Origin: Agromyces rhizosphaerae
GTDB taxonomy: Bacteria > Actinomycetota > Actinomycetes > Actinomycetales > Microbacteriaceae
NCBI RefSeq assembly: GCF_027925245.1
Contig: NZ_BSDP01000001.1
Span: 2,542,001 to 2,606,000, forward strand
Length of the DNA stretch: 64,000 bases
Direction: 5' to 3'
The notes under the pieces were generated by a model that was given only the letters and a program-made list of their open reading frames with translations, was not told the DNA's origin and did no database searches. The stretch's first letter is position 1. Each line of letters begins with the position of its first letter. Of this stretch, positions 53,630-60,946 are shown piece after piece. The position numbers and the translations under genes are program-made.

Positions 53630-54230
53630 CTCCGGCATCAGCCGCCGCGCCCTGCTCGCGACCGTCGCGACGGCGTCGGTGGCCCTCGTCGCGACCACCG
53701 CGGGCCAGACCTGGGCGTGGCTCGAACCGTTCAACGTCTTCGCGCCGCGCCGCCGCGGCGACGGACCGCAGGGCCTGCCCGTGAACCGCACGGCCGCGCA
53801 GGCGGGCGTCGCCGACCTCGCGCGCGACCCGGACTGGCGGCTCACCGTCGCCCACGACGGCACCGAGCAGGCGTTCACGCGCGACGAGCTCGCCGCGATG
53901 CCCCAGGCCGAGGCCGTGCTGCCGATCGCGTGCGTCGAGGGGTGGAGCACGACCGCGCACTGGCGGGGCGTGCGCATGGCCGAACTGCTCGAGGCGGTCG
54001 GGGCGCCTTCAGGGGCATCCGTGCACATCACCAGCCTCGAGCCGCGCGGGGCGTTCCGCACCTCCGAGATGGGGCCCGAGTTCGCCCGCGACCCGCTCAC
54101 GCTCGTCGCGCTCGAGCTGAACGGCGAGGTGCTCGACCTCGAGCACGGGTACCCCGCGCGCATCATCGCGCCGGCCCGCCCGGGCGTCGTGCAGACCAAG
54201 TGGATCGACCGGATCGAGGTGCAGGCATGA
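53622..54230 (+). CDS. Tat-exported molybdopterin oxidoreductase (sulfite oxidase/MsrP fold)
   Basis: Enzyme of 202 residues. Tat signal with ISRRALLATVATASVALVA; the sulfite-oxidase-type molybdopterin domain follows (TVAHDGTEQAFTRDEL). The molybdenum-ligand Cys104 is in LPIACVEGWSTTAHW, then WRGVRMAELLEAVGAP and PGVVQTKWIDRIEV. ATG 53622 has GGAGGAGG upstream and overlaps the cytochrome stop. Size and partner resemble MsrP(YedY)-type sulfoxide reductases. Sulfite oxidation or sulfoxide reduction are both possible. Confidence 0.87.
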   Translation: MPDSGISRRALLATVATASVALVATTAGQTWAWLEPFNVFAPRRRGDGPQGLPVNRTAAQAGVADLARDPDWRLTVAHDGTEQAFTRDELAAMPQAEAVLPIACVEGWSTTAHWRGVRMAELLEAVGAPSGASVHITSLEPRGAFRTSEMGPEFARDPLTLVALELNGEVLDLEHGYPARIIAPARPGVVQTKWIDRIEVQA

Positions 54231-54667
54231 GGGCCGCGCGCGCGGCCCTCGTCGTGATCGGGGTCGGTCTCGCGGCCTACGGCGGGTTCCTCCTGTTCAC
54301 CGAGCAGCGGCTCGACCAGGTGCTCGCCGTGGTGATCTGGCTGGCGGGGGCGATCGTGCTGCACGACGCGATCCTCGCGCCCGCGTCGGCGGTGGTCGGC
54401 GGCGGGCTGCGCCGGGCGGGCGGGCGGATGCCCCGGGGCGCCGCGTCCCTCATCGGCGCGGGTCTCGCGATCGGCGCGCTCCTCACGATTCTCGTGGTGC
54501 CGCTGCTGATCGCGCAGGCGCGCGGCGCGCGCAACCCCACCGTGCTCGCGGGCGAGTACGCGCTCGGGCTCGCCGTGGCGTGGCTCGCGATCGCCGTGCT
54601 CGTGGCCGCGGGCGTCGCCGCCCTCCGCGTGCGCGACCGCCGCCGCCCCGCCCGCCCGCACTCCTGA
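54227..54667 (+). CDS. membrane protein, third gene of the molybdoenzyme operon
   Basis: Protein of 146 residues with four predicted helices: ALVVIGVGLAAYGGFLLF, VLAVVIWLAGAIVLHDAILA, IGAGLAIGALLTILVVPLLI and GLAVAWLAIAVLVAAGVAAL. No known domain; one His in helix 2. ATG 54227 overlaps the molybdoenzyme stop (ATGA), so it belongs to the same operon. It could be an assembly or electron-transfer partner. The structured repeat begins 14 bases after its stop. Confidence 0.78.
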   Translation: MRAARAALVVIGVGLAAYGGFLLFTEQRLDQVLAVVIWLAGAIVLHDAILAPASAVVGGGLRRAGGRMPRGAASLIGAGLAIGALLTILVVPLLIAQARGARNPTVLAGEYALGLAVAWLAIAVLVAAGVAALRVRDRRRPARPHS

Positions 54668-54680
54668 CCGGCCCACGCCG

Positions 54681-54819
54681 AGACCCGTCAATTTCCTGCG
54701 CTCCCATGCGCGAGAACGCAGGTTCTTGACGGGTCTCGTGTACCGATCGCTCGGTTTGGGTTGAGACCCGTCAACAAACTGCGGAATGGGGGCTGAGAGC
54801 GCAGGAAATTGACGGGTCT
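54681..54819. repeat. four-armed inverted-repeat element (139 bp)
   Basis: Outer arms 54681-54703 and 54797-54819 are perfect 23-base inverted repeats (core AGACCCGTCAATTTCCTGCG). Inner arms 54718-54737 and 54763-54782 are reverse complements with 18 of 20 matching. All four arms share AGACCCGTCAA, then four variable bases, then CTGCG, arranged plus-minus-plus-minus. It has no ORF and no terminal target duplication visible. It lies between two convergent operons and could be a REP/BIME-like element or a small structured RNA. Confidence 0.85.
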
Positions 54820-54834
54820 GGAAACGAGCGGGGG

Positions 54835-55527
54835 TCAGGCGGGCTCGAGGGCGGCGAAGGAGCGGTCGCCGACGGTCCAGGCGTCGCGCACGGCGAGGCC
54901 GGCGGATGCCGCGGGGGCTGGCAGCGCGCGCACGCCGAGGTGCGCCCACGGGAACGGGAGGCTGCGCCCGCCGGCCCGGTCGTGCACGACGCCCTCGAAC
55001 GCGTGGTCGGCGTCGTGGTCGACGTGGGTCTCGACGACGACCCGTCCGCGCGACTCGAGCAGCGCCGCGCAGCGCGCGAGCAGTGCGGCGGGGCTGCCGC
55101 CGATGCCGACGTTGCCGTCGAGCAGCAGCACCGCGCCCCAGGCGCCCTCGGAGGGGAGCCGGTCGAAGATCGAGCGACGCAGCACCGGCAGCCCACGGGC
55201 GCGCGCGACCGCGACGGCGGTCTCGGACACGTCGACGCCGAGCGCGAGGTGACCGGCGAGGATCGCCGCGAGCACCATGCGCCCCGGGCCGCACCCCGCG
55301 TCGAGCACCGCGCCGCACACGCCGTCGAGCGTCGAGCGGTCGGCTTCGTCGGCCGGCGCCGCGAAGCGGGCCACGTCGATCGGGCTCGTGGCCGGGCGGC
55401 CGGACGCGTCCACGTGCGCAAGCTCGAGCGTGGCGCTGCCGTCGCGCAGTGCGCGATCGTAGGGGTCGTGCCCGCCGGCGCCGAAGCGCGCCTCGGTCGC
55501 TCCGGTCGGCAGCGCGGCGGTGCTCAC
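54835..55527 (-). CDS. class I SAM-dependent methyltransferase
   Basis: Protein of 230 residues. The AdoMet motif I is GAVLDAGCGPGRMVLAA; VDVSETAVAVARARGLPV and VLLLDGNVGIGGSPA follow. No substrate motif is recognisable. GTG 55527 overlaps the DUF2064 stop by four bases, and the operon runs GT2-DUF2064-methyltransferase. It may methylate the sugar or lipid carrier, or make a methylated sulfur sugar. Confidence 0.85.
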   Translation of the reverse strand: MSTAALPTGATEARFGAGGHDPYDRALRDGSATLELAHVDASGRPATSPIDVARFAAPADEADRSTLDGVCGAVLDAGCGPGRMVLAAILAGHLALGVDVSETAVAVARARGLPVLRRSIFDRLPSEGAWGAVLLLDGNVGIGGSPAALLARCAALLESRGRVVVETHVDHDADHAFEGVVHDRAGGRSLPFPWAHLGVRALPAPAASAGLAVRDAWTVGDRSFAALEPA

Positions 55528-56153
55528 GAGTCCGCCTCCTCCGGCACGAGCTCCGCGACGACCCGGGCCAGCCGGCCATCGGGCGCGGCCGCGACGGCGG
55601 GCGCGAGATCGGCGGCGGTGTCGATGTCGGATGCCTCGGGCAGCATCCGCACGGTCAGCCCCGCCTCGCGAAGCCGGCCGAGCTGCAGCGCCCCGGTGTC
55701 GCCCTGCGACATGGGCACCCCGCGCAGCAGCGCGCCGTCGGGGGAGTGCATCGCGAGCGCCCAGAACCCGCCGTCGGTCGCGGGGCCGAGCCAGGCATCG
55801 ACCCCGGGTGCCTCGGAGAACGCCGGCAGCACCGCCGCAGCGGGCACGTGCGGCGTGTCCATGCCGATGAGCACGAGCGGCTCGTCGACCGCGTCGAACA
55901 GGAACCCGAGCCGGGCGTCGAGCCCGCCCGGGGGCTGGTCGAGCACCTCGAAGCCCGTGGCATCCGTCGCCCCCGGCTCGCCGTCGTGGAAGAGGATTCG
56001 CCGCGTCGCCGGCAGCGCGCGGGCGAGGTCGAGCGTGTCGTCGACGCAGGCCTGGGCGATCTGCGCCGCCTGCGCGAGCGAGTACGGCGGGTGCAGTCGG
56101 GTCTTCGCGCGCCCGGGCAGGCACGCCTTCGCGATCACCGCGACCGCCGTCAC
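55524..56153 (-). CDS. DUF2064 (TIGR04282-type) sugar transferase/nucleotidyltransferase
   Basis: Protein of 209 residues with a GT-A-like fold. VIAKACLPGRAKTRLHPPYS at the N-terminus, LIGMDTPHVPAAAV with the metal-binding DxD-like Asp, and LGPATDGGFWALAM are family marks. The family name mentions arsenosugar biosynthesis, but no ArsM or radical SAM gene is near. M. tuberculosis Rv0540 is the matching relative. GTG 56153 overlaps the GT2 stop by four bases. It may activate methylthioribose-1-phosphate; that is inference. Confidence 0.82.
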   Translation of the reverse strand: MTAVAVIAKACLPGRAKTRLHPPYSLAQAAQIAQACVDDTLDLARALPATRRILFHDGEPGATDATGFEVLDQPPGGLDARLGFLFDAVDEPLVLIGMDTPHVPAAAVLPAFSEAPGVDAWLGPATDGGFWALAMHSPDGALLRGVPMSQGDTGALQLGRLREAGLTVRMLPEASDIDTAADLAPAVAAAPDGRLARVVAELVPEEADS

Positions 56154-56815
56154 CGGGCCGCCTCCCGCAGCCGGGCGGACATGTCGCGCACCGCGGTGAT
56201 GGTGCCGCGCACGGTGCCGGTCACCTTCGAGACGCCGATGCGGCGCCGGTAGGTCACGTCGACCTCGGCGATGCGCAGGCCCTCGGCGGCGGCGCGCAGC
56301 ACGAGCTCGAGCGGGTAGCCGCTGCGCCGGTCGTCGAGCCCGAGCGCGAGGAGCGCCTCGCGCCGGCCCGCCCGCATCGGACCGATGTCGCGCAGCCGCA
56401 CCCCGGTGATCGCGCGCACGCGCCTCGCGATCACGGCGTTGCCGGCCCGCGCGTGCAGCGGCATCGCGCCGCGCTCGACCGGCACCCGGCGCCCGAGCAC
56501 CAGGTCCGCGCCGCCCTCGACCAGCGCGACGAGCGCGGGCAGCTCGCCGAGGTCGAGCGACCCGTCGGCGTCGGCGAACCCGACGATGTCGGTGACGGAT
56601 GCCTCGAGCCCGGCGTGCACCGCCGCCCCGTAGCCGCGCACGGGGTGGGCGATCACGGTCGCCCCGGCCGCGCGCGCGACCTCGGCGGAACGGTCGGTCG
56701 ACCCGTTGTCGACGACGAGCGCGCGGTAGCCGTCGGGCAGCCCGGCCAGCACGCGGGTGAGCGCCCCCTCCTCGTCGAGGCACGGGAGGACGACGTCGAC
56801 GGCCGATACGGTCAC
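56150..56815 (-). CDS. GT2 glycosyltransferase, polyprenyl-phosphate sugar synthase type
   Basis: Protein of 221 residues. GT2 marks: VVLPCLDEEGALTRVLAGLP, VDNGSTDRSAEVARAAGA, GFADADGSLDLGEL (DxD in ADADG), LVLGRRVPVERGAMP, and a C-terminal TYRRRIGVSKVTGT. No C-terminal membrane anchor, as in soluble Dol-P-sugar synthases. M. tuberculosis Rv0539 (MtxS) is of this size and type. GTG 56815 follows TAGTGT by seven bases. First gene of the operon. Confidence 0.85.
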   Translation of the reverse strand: MTVSAVDVVLPCLDEEGALTRVLAGLPDGYRALVVDNGSTDRSAEVARAAGATVIAHPVRGYGAAVHAGLEASVTDIVGFADADGSLDLGELPALVALVEGGADLVLGRRVPVERGAMPLHARAGNAVIARRVRAITGVRLRDIGPMRAGRREALLALGLDDRRSGYPLELVLRAAAEGLRIAEVDVTYRRRIGVSKVTGTVRGTITAVRDMSARLREAAR

Positions 56816-56822
56816 GAGTCCG

Positions 56823-56828
56823 ACACTA
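56823..56828 (-). promoter_or_regulatory. -10 box of a leaderless promoter
   Basis: TAGTGT on the minus strand, seven bases before GTG 56815. It supports that start over the longer frame. Confidence 0.45.
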
Positions 56829-56927
56829 GGGATGGGGCGGACGGAGCGCAGCAGGCCAAGTCTTACGATTCCGAGACGAGCGGGCGTCGCACCGCCGCAT
56901 CCGCCGCCCTGCACCATGCCTGCGTCC

Positions 56928-56933
56928 TATTCT
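56928..56933 (+). promoter_or_regulatory. -10 box of a leaderless promoter
   Basis: TATTCT lies six bases before GTG 56940 of the response regulator. It is divergent from the GT2 operon promoter, about 100 bases away. Confidence 0.5.
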
Positions 56934-56939
56934 GGGCAC

Positions 56940-57665
56940 GTGGCCGAACCGAACCCCGAGGGCGGGCCCGCGATCGACGAGGCGCTCGTCGACCGCCGCG
57001 TGCTCGTGATCGAGGACGACCCCACCGTGCTGGAGGTCGTCTGCCGGTACCTGCGCGCCGCCGGGTTCATCGTCGACGCCGAGCGCGACGGCATCGCGGG
57101 CCTCCGCCAGGCCGACCGCGTGCCGCCCGACCTGGTCGTGGCCGATCGGATGCTGCCGGGCATCGACGGCGTCGAGGTGTGCCGCCGCATCCGGGCCCAG
57201 CGCCCGGTGCCGGTCATCATGCTCACCGCGCTCGGCTCGACCGAGGATCGCATCGAGGGTCTCGAGGCGGGTGCCGACGACTACATCGCGAAGCCGTTCT
57301 CGCCGCGCGAGCTCGTGCTGCGCGTGCAGTCGGTGCTGCGCCGGAGCCTGCCGGACTTCGCGCCCGAGGCGCCGTTCGACCTCGGCGCGTTCCACCTCGA
57401 GACCGCGGACCGGGTCGTGACCAAGCACGGCGAGGAGCTCTCGCTCAGCGTGCGCGAGTTCGAGCTGCTCGCGTTCCTGCTGAAGCATCCGCACCAGGTG
57501 TTCAGCCGCGAGCAGCTGCTCAAGGCCGTCTGGAAGTGGGACTTCGGCGATCTCTCGACCGTGACGGTGCACGTGCGGCGCCTGCGCGAGAAGATCGAGG
57601 ACGACCCCACCGAGCCGCAGCACCTCACCACCGTGTGGGGCGTCGGATACCGGTTCGCCGCATGA
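56940..57665 (+). CDS. OmpR-family response regulator
   Basis: Regulator of 241 residues. Receiver: acidic pair D26/D27, phospho-acceptor D69 in VVADRMLPGIDG, MLTALGS and IAKPFSP. Winged helix 135-238 with LSVREFELLAFLLKHPHQVF and TVTVHVRRLREKIEDDP. The stop overlaps the kinase start (ATGA). Divergent from the GT2 operon, so it may control that cluster. Confidence 0.95.
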   Translation: MAEPNPEGGPAIDEALVDRRVLVIEDDPTVLEVVCRYLRAAGFIVDAERDGIAGLRQADRVPPDLVVADRMLPGIDGVEVCRRIRAQRPVPVIMLTALGSTEDRIEGLEAGADDYIAKPFSPRELVLRVQSVLRRSLPDFAPEAPFDLGAFHLETADRVVTKHGEELSLSVREFELLAFLLKHPHQVFSREQLLKAVWKWDFGDLSTVTVHVRRLREKIEDDPTEPQHLTTVWGVGYRFAA

Positions 57666-58813
57666 TCCCGCTGCCCGACCTCCTCGCCATCGTCGGCATC
57701 GCCGGCGTGGCCGCGCTGCTCGTGGGGGCGATCGGCCTGCTCGTGCTGATCGCGGCCCGGCGCGCGTCGATCATGCTGCAGGTCGTCATCGTCGTGCTGT
57801 CGACCGTGCTCGCGGTCGGGGCGGGGACGATCGCCGTCGCGAACGCCATGTACCTCTCCGAGCACGACCTGCTCGTCACCGGCTGGGTCGTGGTGGTGGC
57901 CGGCGTGGTCGCCCTGGGCGTGGGCGCCGTGCTCGGCCGCATCCTCGTCGGCAACACCCGTCGCCTGCGCGAGATCGCGCGCGCGGTCGGCGACGGGCAG
58001 ACCGTTCAGCCTGACGGGCGCGAGGGCACCGAGTTCGCCGCGCTCGCCGACGAGCTGGCCGACGCCAGCCGTCGCCTCGCCGACTCCCGCGCCGAGGTCG
58101 CGCGCATCGACCAGTCCAGGCGCGAGCTCATCTCCTGGATCTCGCACGACCTGCGCACGCCCCTCGCCGGGCTCCGGGCCATGGCCGAGGCGCTCGAGGA
58201 CGGCATGGTCGACGACCCCGCCCGGTACCACGCGCAGATGCGGGTGCAGGTCGACCGGGTCTCGAGCATGGTCGACGACCTGTTCGAGCTCTCGCGCATC
58301 CAGTCGGGTGCGCTCGCGCTCGAGATGGAGCAGGTGTCGCTGTTCGACCTCGTGTCCGACGCGGTCGCCGAGCTGCTGCCGCTCGCCCGCGCGCGCGACG
58401 TGACCATCGTCGAGTCGCGCGCCGGCGACCTCACGGTCACGGGCGACGCGCGCGAGCTCTCGCGGGTCGTCGGCAATCTGCTGATGAACGCCATCCAGCA
58501 CTCGCCGCCGGGCAGCCGTATCGAGGTGACCGCGCGCGAGACCGGCGACGCGCACGTGGCGCTGAGCGTCACCGACGCGGGCGGCGGCATCCCCGAGGAG
58601 GACCTCGCCAAGGTCTTCCGCGCGGGCTGGCGCGGCACGCCCTCGCGCTCGCCGAGCGAGGCTCCCGCCGACCCGATCGCCGCCGGCGCGGGCCTCGGCC
58701 TCGCGATCGTGCAGGGCATCGTCGATGCGCACGCGGGCGGCGTGAGCGTGCGGAACGTGCCGGGCGGATGCCGCTTCGACGTGACGCTCCCGCGAGTCGG
58801 CGCGCCCGCCTGA
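57662..58813 (+). CDS. sensor histidine kinase without a large extracellular domain
   Basis: Kinase of 383 residues. About three helices fill 8-96 with only a short outside loop, the intramembrane-sensing layout. A linker HAMP-like region follows (100-135), the H box with His162 in WISHDLRTPLAGL, the N box LMNAIQHSPPG, G1 TDAGGGIP and G2 GAGLGLAIVQG. It is the cognate partner of the overlapping response regulator. With no periplasmic sensor it may read membrane stress or an antibiotic. Confidence 0.94.
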   Translation: MIPLPDLLAIVGIAGVAALLVGAIGLLVLIAARRASIMLQVVIVVLSTVLAVGAGTIAVANAMYLSEHDLLVTGWVVVVAGVVALGVGAVLGRILVGNTRRLREIARAVGDGQTVQPDGREGTEFAALADELADASRRLADSRAEVARIDQSRRELISWISHDLRTPLAGLRAMAEALEDGMVDDPARYHAQMRVQVDRVSSMVDDLFELSRIQSGALALEMEQVSLFDLVSDAVAELLPLARARDVTIVESRAGDLTVTGDARELSRVVGNLLMNAIQHSPPGSRIEVTARETGDAHVALSVTDAGGGIPEEDLAKVFRAGWRGTPSRSPSEAPADPIAAGAGLGLAIVQGIVDAHAGGVSVRNVPGGCRFDVTLPRVGAPA

Positions 58814-58970
58814 CGACGCCGAGAGCCGCCGCCGATCCCGCGCGACGCGCCGGGCGCCCGCGGGTTCGCCCGTCGCGGAATGTTCGCGATTCGTCCCGTG
58901 TCGGGTTGACCGTGCCGCGCAGATGCTGAATCGTGGGGGACTCCGCTTGCCAGCCAAGGAAGGGAGCCTC

Positions 58971-59255
58971 GTGCTCACGCTCACCGAAACTGCCAGCACC
59001 GTCGTGAAGACCATCGTCGCCCAGACCCCGGAGCTCGACGACGGCGGGCTCCGCATCAACACCGACCAGCCCGGCGGCACCGAGTTCGCCGTGTCGGTCG
59101 CGCCCGCGCCCGAGGCGGGCGACGCCGTCGTGGAGGCGGAGGGAGCCAAGGTCTTCCTCGGCCAGTTCGCCGCGCTCGCCCTCGACGACAAGGTGCTCGA
59201 CGCCCAGGTCGGCGAGGACGGCACCGTGCGCTTCGCCATCGGCGACCAGGCCTGA
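58971..59255 (+). CDS. HesB/IscA-like protein without cysteines
   Basis: Protein of 94 residues with the HesB-like pattern (LTETASTVVKTIVAQTPE, GGLRINTDQPGGTEFAVSVA, VFLGQFAALALDDKVLDAQV), but no cysteine at all, so it cannot hold an iron-sulfur cluster like IscA. GTG 58971 follows AAGGGAG. Such proteins are common in actinobacteria and unstudied. A perfect terminator follows 20 bases after its stop. Confidence 0.85.
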   Translation: MLTLTETASTVVKTIVAQTPELDDGGLRINTDQPGGTEFAVSVAPAPEAGDAVVEAEGAKVFLGQFAALALDDKVLDAQVGEDGTVRFAIGDQA

Positions 59256-59274
59256 GACCGGCCGAGATTCGTCG

Positions 59275-59315
59275 CGTTCGGCGCGCCGCCCCATCGCGGG
59301 GCGGCGCGCCGAACG
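59275..59315 (+). terminator. perfect 18-bp hairpin terminator
   Basis: CGTTCGGCGCGCCGCCCC (59275-59292) pairs perfectly with 59298-59315 around ATCGC. It follows the HesB-like gene by 20 bases. No T tract, as is usual in high-GC actinobacteria. Confidence 0.85.
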
Positions 59316-59354
59316 TCGTCCGCGGGGGTGATCGGCGAGCGGATGCCCCGGGCG

Positions 59355-59360
59355 TAGGCT
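59355..59360 (+). promoter_or_regulatory. -10 box of a leaderless promoter
   Basis: TAGGCT lies seven bases before ATG 59368 of the MFS gene. Confidence 0.45.
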
Positions 59361-59367
59361 CGACCCG

Positions 59368-60900
59368 ATGACCGAGCTCCCCCGCACGCGAGACATCCCC
59401 CTGCCCGACTCGCACCGGTGGCGCGCCTACTGGGTCTGCGTCGCGGTCGCCGGGCTCACGATCCTCGACCTCTCCAAGGTCAACGTCGCGCTGCCCTCGA
59501 TCGAGGAGGCGATGGGGGCCGCCTCGACCGAGCTGCAGCTCATCGTCTCGGGCTACGTGCTCGCGTTCGGCCTCACGCTCGTGCCCGCGGGCCGCCTCGG
59601 CGACCAGCGCTCGCGCACGGTGCTGTTCGTGGTGGGCCTCAGCCTGTTCACGCTCACGAGCCTCGCCTGCGCGCTCGCCCCGACGGCGACCTGGCTGATG
59701 GTGTTCCGAATGCTCCAGGGCGTCGCCGCGGGCATCCAGATGCCCCAGGTGCTCGGCCTCATCCAGCAGCTCTTCCACGGCGCCGAGCGCGGCCGCGCGT
59801 TCGGCCTGTTCGGCGCGATGATCGGCGTGACCACCGCGATCGGCCCGACGCTCGGCGGCCTGCTCATCGCGATCGGCGGGCCGGAGGACGGCTGGCGCGG
59901 CATCTTCTGGATGAACGTGCCGCTCGGCGTGATCGCGATCGCCCTCGCCCTCTGGGTGCTGCCCGAGACGCGCACGAGGTCGCACCGGAGGGTGCAGCTC
60001 GACCCCGTGGGCCTCGTCATCTTCGGCGTGAGCGTGCTCGCGCTCATGTGGCCGTTCCTGTTCACGACCGGATCGCCCGACGACGACCCGGCCCGCTGGT
60101 GGCTGCTCGTCGTGTTCGTGCTCGGCGCGAGCGCGTTCGTGGCGTGGGAGCGCCGCTACGAGGCATCCGGCCGGCAGCCCCTCGTGCCGCTCGGGCTGTT
60201 CCGCATCGGGTCGTTCCGCAACGGCGCCCTGCTGCAGTCGGTGTTCTTCGCGGCGATCCCGTCGATGTTCCTGCTCACGACCCTGTACCTGCAGGACGGC
60301 CTCGACGTGGCGCCGGTGTTCGCGGGCATGGTGACGATGGGGTACGCCCTGACGAGCGCGTTCTCGTCGTGGCGCGGTGGGCTGCTCGTCGAGCGGTGGG
60401 GGCGCAGCCTGGTGCTGTTCGGCCTCGGCGTGCTCATCGTGGGCGTCGGCGTGCTCGTGCTGCTGGCGCTGACGACCCCGTCGGCGGCGACGCCGTGGGC
60501 GATGGCCGGCGCGCTGATCGTCGCGGGCCTCGGCGGCGGGCTCGTCGTGTCGCCGAACCAGACGCTCACGCTCGCCGACGTGCCCGTGCGCAGCGGTGGG
60601 CTCGCCGGGTCGGTCGGCCAGCTCGGCCAGCGCATCGGCACCGCGGTGGGCACGGCCGTGGCGCTCTCGCTGTTCTACGCCACGCTGTACCGCGAGGAGG
60701 GCAGCGTCGCCGAGCTGGAGGTGTTCCACCACGCGTACGGCACCGGCATGCTCGCGGTCGCGGTGCTGCTCGCGCTCGCATTCGCGGTGGGCGTCGCCGA
60801 CCTGGGCGCGCGGGTGCGTGCCCGGCGCAAGCGGCCCGTGTCCGACGAGCCGGGGCCGGACGAGCCCGACGACGAGGACCTCGCGAGCGGCCACGCCTGA
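59368..60900 (+). CDS. DHA2-family MFS exporter
   Basis: Transporter of 510 residues, about 14 helices: GLTILDLSKVNVALPSIEEA, LVPAGRLGDQRSRTVLFVVG (motif A, slightly altered), GPTLGGLLIAIGGPEDGWRG (motif C). An acidic C-terminal tail (DEPGPDEPDDEDLASG) is cytoplasmic. Convergent with another MFS gene. Drug or metabolite efflux. Confidence 0.9.
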   Translation: MTELPRTRDIPLPDSHRWRAYWVCVAVAGLTILDLSKVNVALPSIEEAMGAASTELQLIVSGYVLAFGLTLVPAGRLGDQRSRTVLFVVGLSLFTLTSLACALAPTATWLMVFRMLQGVAAGIQMPQVLGLIQQLFHGAERGRAFGLFGAMIGVTTAIGPTLGGLLIAIGGPEDGWRGIFWMNVPLGVIAIALALWVLPETRTRSHRRVQLDPVGLVIFGVSVLALMWPFLFTTGSPDDDPARWWLLVVFVLGASAFVAWERRYEASGRQPLVPLGLFRIGSFRNGALLQSVFFAAIPSMFLLTTLYLQDGLDVAPVFAGMVTMGYALTSAFSSWRGGLLVERWGRSLVLFGLGVLIVGVGVLVLLALTTPSAATPWAMAGALIVAGLGGGLVVSPNQTLTLADVPVRSGGLAGSVGQLGQRIGTAVGTAVALSLFYATLYREEGSVAELEVFHHAYGTGMLAVAVLLALAFAVGVADLGARVRARRKRPVSDEPGPDEPDDEDLASGHA

Positions 60901-60946
60901 CGGGCGGGCGGATGCCGCGGGCCGACGGGCGCCGGGCCCGATCGGG

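Noticed and set aside
54681..54819. Insertion sequence or transposase remnant
   Set aside because: Inverted repeats are present but no coding remnant or target duplication is visible.
55524..56153. Arsenosugar biosynthesis from the DUF2064 family name
   Set aside because: No ArsM, radical SAM or arsenic regulator is present; the MTA phosphorylase/epimerase/GT2 context points to a methylthio sugar.
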